Of a stretch of 10,723 bases of DNA, positions 6,422 to 10,723 are shown in pieces (within the stretch, counting starts at the first letter, position 1; each line of letters begins with the position of its first letter). Source of the DNA: an uncultured Eubacteriales bacterium (GTDB lineage: Bacteria; Bacillota; Clostridia; Oscillospirales; Oscillospiraceae); the NCBI GenBank assembly GCA_900555665.1, contig USLX01000060.1:1-10723 (forward strand), given 5' to 3'. Below the pieces are notes generated by a model. The model ran no database searches. It saw only the letters and a list, made by a program, of their open reading frames with translations, and was not told the DNA's origin. The position numbers and the translations under genes were made by a program.

Positions 6422-7573
6422 ATGAAACTGACCAAAAAGCTGCTCTGCCTCGCCTTCCTGCTCCTGATTCTCCTCGTCCCGCTGCTCACAATCTTCACTG
6501 CGCTCCGCAGTCCCAGCGGCTGGTCGGCGCAGGAAAACCGCGCCCTTGCGGGCAAGCCGGAGCTGTCCGTCTCCGCGCTCTGGACGGGTGCCACCGCCGC
6601 GCAGACCGAGTCCTTTCTGAAAGATCATCTCGTGGGCCGCAGCGCGCTGCTGAAGCTGGACGTCTGGTTCCAGATGCGCGTCCTGCGCCGCCCCGTTGTG
6701 AGCGACGTCGTGCTCGGCGACGAAGCCCTGCTTCCCGTCGCCGAGATCGAGGACTACCGCACCGGCGTGCTGGAAAAAAAGGCCGCCGCAATGGCCGAGA
6801 GCCTCGCAGCCATCCAGGCCGCGACGGAGGCCGCAGGCGGGCAGTTCTGCTACGTCCTCGTCCCCGAGCAGCGCTCGGCCCTGCGGGACTACTACCCGGA
6901 CTGGATGGAAAACCGCGCCGCGCAGTACGATGCCACCCGCGCGGCCTTCACCGCCGCGATGGAGGCACAAAGTGTCCCCATGCTCGACCTGACGGAGACT
7001 TACCGCGCCGTGGACAACCGCAAAGACTACTACTCTACGGTTGACCACCACTACACCCTCCTGGGCGCAGAGCTGGCCTACAAAACCGTCTGCGACGCGC
7101 TCAGCCTTCCGTTCATCCAGCCCGACGTGCGTGCCACAGAGCAAACCTTCCTCGGCACCTACAACCGGAAATTATACGGCCTGTCCCCCATCTCGGAGCA
7201 ATTCCAGTCAGATTTTGCACCTGCCATCCCCTACTCCCGCTGGGACAATGGTGAACGCACCGACCGCCCCATGATCGAATCCTCCGGCGCAGAGGCCTAT
7301 TACACCGCCTACATGGGCGGCGACATGGGCGAAACCATCGTCCAGACCGACCGTACGGAGCTTGGCAAAATTCTCATCGTCGGCGACTCGTTCACAAACG
7401 CCTTCGAAACGCTCTGCTACCGCAGCTTCGGCGAGATGCGGAGCCTTGATTTCCGGCACTATTCCGGGCAGACGCTCACCGAATACATTCTCGACTATCA
7501 GCCGGACGTCGTCCTCGTCATGCGTGACGACCTCACCTGCCTCACCTCCGGCGGCAACGGCTCTCTGGAATGA
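6422..7573 (+). CDS. DHHW/AlgX-like SGNH-fold protein, O-acylation partner
   Basis: A 383-residue protein. Residues 7-27 form an N-terminal membrane anchor or signal helix (KLTKK then LLCLAFLLLILLVPLL), so the rest should lie outside the membrane. The DHH motif at 208-210, in the context VDHHYT, supplies the Asp and His of an SGNH-type site. IVGDSFTNAF gives the GDS serine at 323. The Asp/His block coming before the Ser block is the permuted order seen in AlgX/AlgJ-type proteins, and DHHW proteins usually have W where Tyr211 stands here. Such proteins pass acyl groups from an MBOAT to a polymer. AGGAGGTGG overlaps the stop of the MBOAT gene and lies about 7 bases before the ATG. The reading frame is open far upstream, but only this start has a ribosome site and signal helix. 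It is the last gene of the operon. Confidence 0.9.
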   Translation: MKLTKKLLCLAFLLLILLVPLLTIFTALRSPSGWSAQENRALAGKPELSVSALWTGATAAQTESFLKDHLVGRSALLKLDVWFQMRVLRRPVVSDVVLGDEALLPVAEIEDYRTGVLEKKAAAMAESLAAIQAATEAAGGQFCYVLVPEQRSALRDYYPDWMENRAAQYDATRAAFTAAMEAQSVPMLDLTETYRAVDNRKDYYSTVDHHYTLLGAELAYKTVCDALSLPFIQPDVRATEQTFLGTYNRKLYGLSPISEQFQSDFAPAIPYSRWDNGERTDRPMIESSGAEAYYTAYMGGDMGETIVQTDRTELGKILIVGDSFTNAFETLCYRSFGEMRSLDFRHYSGQTLTEYILDYQPDVVLVMRDDLTCLTSGGNGSLE

Positions 7574-7605
7574 ATCATACACTCTCCGCCTCAGCGGATG
7601 CAACG

Positions 7606-7775
7606 CCAAAATAGACGCATCATTGCGAGCCAGTGACCGATGTCACCGGTTCACAATTCCGTGGATTTTTCATGGAGTCTGCCATGGAGCGGCGCTCCCC
7701 TTGCCCCTCCGATCAGAACCACGGAATTCTCACGCCAGTGTGCGCACTGATCTCAGAATGGCACTTCTATTTTGG
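7606..7775. repeat. 170-bp imperfect palindrome, MITE-like element
   Basis: The outer ends are a perfect 10-bp inverted repeat, CCAAAATAGA (7606-7615) and TCTATTTTGG (7766-7775). The inner ends are another perfect 10-bp pair, AATTCCGTGG (7655-7664) and CCACGGAATT (7719-7728). Between them the arms (59 and 57 bases) stay similar when one is inverted, sharing CATT, GAG and CAGTG blocks. Each arm also has its own small hairpin: GTGAC-CGAT-GTCAC at 33-46 past 7600, and CAGTG-TGCG-CACTG at 7736-7749. The 54-base centre holds CATGG..CCATG and GGAGC-GGC-GCTCC stems. There is no coding potential I trust and no clear target-site duplication. The element sits between an operon end and its terminator. 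Confidence 0.75.
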
Positions 7776-7795
7776 ATTTTGGCCGCCCCTGCGCA

Positions 7796-7832
7796 AAACA
7801 GCCCCTCCGTATCCCATACGGAGGGGCTGTTT
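7796..7832. terminator. Shared terminator between convergent operons
   Basis: Perfect 17-bp stem AAACAGCCCCTCCGTAT / ATACGGAGGGGCTGTTT with a CCC loop. Read rightwards it ends in TTTGATTTTCC and would stop the MBOAT operon. Read leftwards it ends in TTTTGCG and would stop the CobW operon, whose last stop codon is 20 bases away. Confidence 0.92.
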
Positions 7833-7852
7833 GATTTTCCTGTATCTGCGTT

Positions 7853-8791
7853 TCAGAACGTCGCGACCTCTTGCGCTGCCGCGCTGGCCGGGCTGACCGA
7901 CAGGGCCGTCAAAATCGGCCCCTGCCCCTTGTAGAGCGGATGGCGCTGCACCGTGACCTTTGCCTTCACCTGCACCCAAGAGCGCGGCTTGAGGCCGTCG
8001 CTGCCGATAAACTTGCACGGCAGCCCCATAAACGTAATGTCGGCTTCGCAGCATGTCATCACAAAGCGTCCGGGGGCAAACATGCCCTCCTTCTCCCGCC
8101 GCAGACGCGCGACCTGTCCCTTAAAGCAGACCGTCTTGCCGTCGTACTTCTTCGGCTCTTCGGTGATGTCCCGGTAGAACAGGGCGTAATCCTCGTCGTG
8201 GATCTCGATGACGTCCGCATTGATGTCAAACGGCAGCGGATCAATGATCTCGTCAAACTGACTGGTGCCGTCCGTGTATTCGTACATAATATCGATCTTC
8301 CGGTTGACCGCGCGGGCGATCTTGTGGAAGGGCATGATATCGCACCCCGGCGTCATCCGGTTGAACACAACCAGCTCCGCCCCCGCCAGCTTGTCCACAA
8401 CCAGCTGGCGCATGTTGGCGTTATAGCCCTGGAAGGTCTGCGCGTCGGCAAACATAACCTCCTGCGCAATCACCCACGAATCCGGCGTCTTCATGTAAAA
8501 ATCCGCCGCCAGATGCATGCCGTTCAACTCGGCAACCACGCGCTCAGCGTTGTGCTTTTTCCGCAGGTTCTCCAAAAAATCCGGGCTGAGCTCCTCATAG
8601 TCCGGCGTCTCGACATAGACGTTCTGACTGGGGTAGGCGGAGAGGTCATATTCCTCCTCGCCCTCCTCCATCACCAAAAGCAGCGTCTTCTCCCCGGAAT
8701 TAAAGCGCGGATCCTCCAGTGTCTCCTGGATAAACTTCGTCTTCCCGGCCTCCAGAAAACCGGTAAAGACGTACATCGGGATCTGTGTCAT
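7853..8791 (-). CDS. CobW-type GTPase fused to a YcgQ-like (DUF1980) C-terminal domain
   Basis: The start is the ATG at 8791, with GAGGAG six bases upstream and the P-loop following at the expected distance; an upstream in-frame start would overlap the preceding gene. The product is 312 residues. The N-terminal COG0523-like domain has P-loop GFLEAGKT at 11-18 and a degenerate guanine motif FNRMT at 143-147. The GCXCC metal motif is absent. Residues about 192-300 (EIHDEDYALFYRDI, YDGKTV.FKGQV, GRFVMTCCEADI, WVQVKAKV) resemble the C-terminal domain of YcgQ/TIGR03943, including a CC pair at 247-248. Those proteins accompany metal-linked permeases. It follows the CXCC-bearing CobW gene by 10 bases. 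Role in metal handling is inferred. Confidence 0.87.
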   Translation of the reverse strand: MTQIPMYVFTGFLEAGKTKFIQETLEDPRFNSGEKTLLLVMEEGEEEYDLSAYPSQNVYVETPDYEELSPDFLENLRKKHNAERVVAELNGMHLAADFYMKTPDSWVIAQEVMFADAQTFQGYNANMRQLVVDKLAGAELVVFNRMTPGCDIMPFHKIARAVNRKIDIMYEYTDGTSQFDEIIDPLPFDINADVIEIHDEDYALFYRDITEEPKKYDGKTVCFKGQVARLRREKEGMFAPGRFVMTCCEADITFMGLPCKFIGSDGLKPRSWVQVKAKVTVQRHPLYKGQGPILTALSVSPASAAAQEVATF

Positions 8792-8801
8792 GGGCAGCTC
8801 C

Positions 8802-9998
8802 TCAGTGTGCCGTGCCGAACAGCTTGGCCACAGCCTGCTCATTCAGCTTTGAGCCGATCACACAGATGCGGCCTGTGACCATCGCGCCGCCCTCACGGAT
8901 GTCCGGCTCGCCCGGGACGTAGTCAAAGTGGATCCACTTGCCGCCCTCGGCGTTCGCCACATAGCCCTTGCAGCGCAGGACCATACCGTATTTCTCCGCG
9001 TCCTCAAGCGCCTTCAGGCAGCTCTCGATCTCAGCCTTGGTAAATTTCTTGTGCGTCTCCTCTCCCCAGCTGACAAACACCTCGTCGGCGTCGTGCCCGT
9101 GGTGATGGTGATGATGATGGTGCTCGCCGTCCTCATCATGGTGATGGTGGCAGCAGCAGTCGGGATCGTCACACTCGTCCTCGTCGTCATCGTCATGATG
9201 ATGGTGATGGTGGTGTTCGTGCTCGTCTTCATCATCATGGTCGTGATGGTGCTCATGCTCGTCCTCCTCATCATCGTCGTGGTCATGATGATGGTGATGG
9301 TGGCAGCTGCAGTCCGGATCGTCGCACTCGTCGTCATCCCCGTCATGATGATGGTGGTGGTGATGTGCCTCTTCTTCCATCTTCTCCAGTTCCAGCGCAA
9401 TGGAGGTCTTCTTCTCCATGGCCTCTTCGATCTGCGCCCCGGTCAGCTCCGGCCACGGGGTCGTAACAATCACGGCATCGTGGTTCTTCTCGCGGATCAT
9501 CTCCACACAGGCGTCAAGCTTGGCCTCGGGCATGCCATCCGTGCGGGAGAGGATGATGGTGTTGGCCGTCTCAATCTGGTTGTTGTAGAACTCGCCGAAG
9601 TTCTTCATATACATCTTGCACTTCGTCGCGTCTGCCACGGTGACGAAATTGCCGAGCTTGACGTCGTCGTTCGTCACTCGCTGCACGGCCTTGATGACGT
9701 CCGACAGCTTGCCGACGCCGGACGGCTCGATCAGGATGCGGTCGGGCGCATACTCGGCTACAACCTTCTCCAGTGCCTTGCCGAAGTCGCCCACGAGCGA
9801 GCAGCAGATGCAGCCGGAATTCATCTCGGTGATGGCGATGCCGGCCTCCTGCAAAAAGCCGCCGTCAATGCCAATCTCGCCGAACTCATTTTCAATCAGC
9901 ACGAGCTTTTCTCCGGAATAGGCTTCCTTGATCATCTTTTTGATGAGCGTCGTCTTGCCGGCGCCCAGAAAGCCGGAGTAAATATCAATTCTGGTCAT
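8802..9998 (-). CDS. CobW/COG0523 metallochaperone GTPase with long His/Asp-rich insert
   Basis: The start is the ATG at 9998 (AAGGTG 7 bases upstream), giving 398 residues. Motifs: P-loop GFLGAGKTT at 9-17, the ENEFG switch region at 36-40, GCICC at 62-66 (the CXCC metal site), IEPSG at 90-94 and SRTD at 151-154. Residues 212-306 form an insert of His runs and Asp/Glu runs with about 40 His and two CDDPDC(S/C)C clusters. It separates the GTPase from a CobW C-terminal domain (about 307-398). COG0523 proteins deliver or allocate metals, most often zinc in the ZNG1/YciC branch, and His-rich stretches near the linker are known in the family. This one is unusually long and adds Cys clusters. It is promoter-proximal in a two-gene operon. 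Metal identity is not shown by sequence. Confidence 0.93.
   Translation of the reverse strand: MTRIDIYSGFLGAGKTTLIKKMIKEAYSGEKLVLIENEFGEIGIDGGFLQEAGIAITEMNSGCICCSLVGDFGKALEKVVAEYAPDRILIEPSGVGKLSDVIKAVQRVTNDDVKLGNFVTVADATKCKMYMKNFGEFYNNQIETANTIILSRTDGMPEAKLDACVEMIREKNHDAVIVTTPWPELTGAQIEEAMEKKTSIALELEKMEEEAHHHHHHHDGDDDECDDPDCSCHHHHHHDHDDDEEDEHEHHHDHDDEDEHEHHHHHHHDDDDEDECDDPDCCCHHHHDEDGEHHHHHHHHGHDADEVFVSWGEETHKKFTKAEIESCLKALEDAEKYGMVLRCKGYVANAEGGKWIHFDYVPGEPDIREGGAMVTGRICVIGSKLNEQAVAKLFGTAH
9141..9366 (-). repeat. Internal tandem duplication in the His/Asp-rich region
   Basis: The block around the CDDPDC cluster occurs twice, 153 bases (51 codons) apart: one copy starts at 9141 and the other at 9294 (plus-strand numbering). 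Both contain GTGATGGTGGCAGC followed by a closely matching stretch through the Asp run and into the next His run. Differences between copies are mostly silent or exchange Asp/Glu/His. The rest of the region is CAT/CAC and GAC/GAT runs, prone to slippage. Confidence 0.75.
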
Positions 9999-10033
9999 AA
10001 AAAAACACCTTCTGTTTTCTTTTTTCTGCATTT

Positions 10034-10042
10034 ATTATAGCA
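10034..10042 (-). promoter_or_regulatory. Extended -10 promoter for the CobW operon
   Basis: On the minus strand TGCTATAAT gives a consensus -10 with the TGN extension, 36 bases before the ATG at 9998. No good -35 is found at 16-18 bases. A TTGACG (10047-10052) is only 7 bases away and so too close to serve. A 7-bp palindrome ATCTTTT / AAAAGAT lies just upstream at 10063-10080 and could be an operator. I saw a single AATCGTAA-like half-site (10081-10088) but not a full Zur-type box. Confidence 0.6.
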
Positions 10043-10162
10043 CGTCCGTCAATAGCTGGCGCATCTTTTTTTCAAAAGATTTACGATTCCTTCATATTTT
10101 CTCCCGCGCACCACGAAAAGCGAGATTGTCAAAAAACGATAAAATGCAGTTCTGCAACAGAG

Positions 10163-10194
10163 CAGCGGGGCGAAAAGACTTTTTCGACACGCTG
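10163..10194 (+). repeat. 32-base hairpin repeat, copy B
   Basis: CAGCGGGGCGAAAAGA then CTTTTTCGACACGCTG matches the inverted copy at 991-1022 at 28 of 32 bases. CGAAAA / TTTTCG pairs around a GACT loop. As in copy A, a strong GC-rich hairpin follows at once (10195-10217). An extra small palindrome TGCAG-TT-CTGCA sits just before it at 10145-10156. Confidence 0.75.
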
Positions 10195-10234
10195 AGCCCC
10201 CTCTGGTAGAGGGGGCTGTCAGCCAAAGGCTAAC
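10195..10234 (+). repeat. Two-hairpin cassette, first unit
   Basis: Hairpin 1: AGCCCCCTCT (10195-10204) pairs perfectly with AGAGGGGGCT (10208-10217) around GGT. Hairpin 2: AGCC-AAA-GGCT (10221-10231), extended by GT/AC across one mismatch. A TGGGGAAGCC tail follows. No U-tract, so it is not a typical terminator. Confidence 0.7.
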
Positions 10235-10264
10235 TGGGGAAGCCCCGCGCCGCAGCGAAGAAAG

Positions 10265-10303
10265 CCTCCCCTGCGTAAGGGGAGGTGGCTCGGCGAAGCC
10301 GAG
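10265..10303 (+). repeat. Two-hairpin cassette, second unit
   Basis: Same layout as the unit 70 bases to the left. Hairpin 1: CCTCCCCT (10265-10272) with AGGGGAGG (10278-10285). Hairpin 2: CTCGGC-GAA-GCCGAG (10289-10303). A GGAGAGGTTGTC tail follows. Both units are in the same orientation and differ in stem sequence while keeping the pairing. From memory, elements of this kind are common between genes in gut Oscillospiraceae; I could not verify this. Confidence 0.7.
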
Positions 10304-10310
10304 ACGGAGA

Positions 10311-10550
10311 GGTTGTCACCCCTCCAGGTTTCCTCTGCACTTTCGATGGATCCACAAGCTCCCATCGCTCCCCACCCCAAAAGCGCCCCTTTGCAAGAGG
10401 TTTCCAGTTCACAGTCCGTTTTTGAAGCAGCCCCATCCCCCCAAACTGTGCCAACGCGATTTCGAACCTCTCCCCATACACAAAGCAAAGGGCATATCCC
10501 GAATGGGACATGTCCTTCTTTCTATCAACGAACAGGCGAACCAACGGTCA
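10311..10550. other. Stretch with no supported gene
   Basis: A minus-strand open frame of 104 codons (10230-10544), and a second of 89 codons, run through this stretch and into the hairpin cassettes. The longer one lacks a convincing ribosome site, its last third is just translated hairpin repeat, and no family motif is visible. I treat it as a chance or repeat-derived frame. Nothing else is recognised here. Confidence 0.5.
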
Positions 10551-10595
10551 AATCAAAAAACAAAATCGTAACCCAACGAAGTGGTTACGATTTTG
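10551..10595 (-). terminator. Terminator downstream of tRNA-Ser
   Basis: Perfect 13-bp stem CAAAATCGTAACC (10561-10573) with GGTTACGATTTTG (10583-10595) and a 9-base loop. On the minus strand it is followed by TTTTTTGATT. Direction and position fit termination of the tRNA transcript coming from the right. Confidence 0.88.
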
Positions 10596-10605
10596 AACGA
10601 AGAAA

Positions 10606-10659
10606 GACCTTTGCTGCCGGGATGCACGCGCCTGCGCGGGCATCTGACATACAAAGGTC
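10606..10659 (-). other. Stem-loop between tRNA-Ser and its terminator
   Basis: An outer stem GACCTTTG (10606-10613) / CAAAGGTC (10652-10659) encloses an inner stem at 10622-10643 (ATGC, one mismatch, then CGCG around a short loop). On the minus strand it ends in TTTCTTCGTT, a poor U-tract. It may be a first, weaker terminator, a 3'-trailer processing structure, or a small RNA. Confidence 0.5.
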
Positions 10660-10668
10660 ATTTCTGAA

Positions 10669-10723
10669 TGGCGCGGAAGGAGAGATTCGAACTCTCGCTC
10701 GCTTTTTAGACGACTACTCCCTT
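10669..10723 (-). tRNA. tRNA-Ser (probably GCU), 3' part only
   Basis: On the minus strand the window opens inside the anticodon stem (AAGGGAG), then shows a long variable arm (TAGTCGTCTAAAAAGCGAGC region), a T-arm GAGAG-TTCGAAT-CTCTC, acceptor strand CTTCCGC, discriminator G and encoded CCA. A long variable arm plus discriminator G indicates serine. The anticodon lies outside the window; GCU is inferred from the AAGGGAGTAGTCG context usual in clostridial tRNA-Ser(GCU). Confidence 0.82.

Noticed and set aside
4947..6422. 491-codon minus-strand open frame
   Set aside because: Antisense to the MBOAT gene, which has clear family motifs; this frame has none.
7606..7775. CRISPR array or IS element
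   Set aside because: No regularly spaced direct repeats and no transposase; the structure is inverted, not direct.
7633..7934. Plus-strand open frames of 87 and 190 codons
   Set aside because: They run across the palindromic element, the terminator and the antisense of the CobW-YcgQ gene; no ribosome site or domain.
8928..10040. 370-codon plus-strand open frame with long runs of Val and Met
   Set aside because: It is the antisense of the CobW gene; the apparent hydrophobic segment is simply the complement of the His/Asp codon runs.
10219..10544. Minus-strand open frames of 89 and 104 codons
   Set aside because: Their ends are translated hairpin repeat, and no motif or convincing ribosome site supports them. 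Kept only as a note because similar frames are often annotated near such repeats.
10561..10595. Zur-type operator
   Set aside because: The half-sites are separated by 9 bases rather than 1, and the structure is followed by a U-tract, so a terminator explains it better.

Overview
The window is a chromosomal segment bounded by two partial tRNA genes, both on the minus strand: tRNA-Val(UAC) cut off at the left edge and tRNA-Ser (probably GCU) cut off at the right edge. Base composition looks GC-rich by eye (not computed). The Clostridia-type gene set (YlmH, DUF896, DUF1294, BaiN/YhiN-like flavoprotein, paired CobW-type GTPases), the strong GGAGG ribosome sites and the many small hairpin repeats between genes suggest a high-GC gut-type clostridium, perhaps Oscillospiraceae-like. 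That placement is inference. I see no transposase, phage gene, CRISPR array or rRNA.

Layout, left to right. A tRNA-Val gene has a near-ideal promoter. Next come a small exported or lipoprotein-like gene of unknown role (minus) and a divergent DUF1294 membrane protein (plus) ending at a strong hairpin terminator. A two-gene flavoprotein operon on the minus strand follows: a BaiN/YhiN-like enzyme, then a COG2509-type FAD-dependent dehydrogenase, with the stop of the first abutting the start of the second. Its promoter lies back to back with the promoter of a plus-strand operon, and a 14-bp palindrome covers both -35 boxes. That operon reads ylmH, a DUF896 gene, an AlgI-like membrane-bound O-acyltransferase (MBOAT) and a DHHW/AlgX-like SGNH-fold protein. 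The last two look like a surface-polymer O-acylation pair.

After that operon lies a 170-bp palindromic element resembling a MITE, then a perfect 17-bp-stem terminator shared with a convergent minus-strand operon of two CobW-family (COG0523) GTPases. The first of these, at the promoter side, has the canonical CXCC metal site and a very long His/Asp-rich insert with an internal 51-codon duplication. The second lacks CXCC and carries a C-terminal domain resembling YcgQ (DUF1980/TIGR03943). Together they look like a metal-trafficking unit, with zinc as the most likely metal by family analogy.

The last 670 bases hold no convincing gene. They contain the CobW promoter, a second copy of a 32-base hairpin repeat also found (inverted) near position 1000, two adjacent cassettes each made of two hairpins, a stretch with no supported feature, and two stem-loops just downstream of tRNA-Ser. 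The best candidates for something undescribed are the 170-bp palindrome, the repeat-plus-hairpin modules, and the CobW pair with its unusual domain arrangements.
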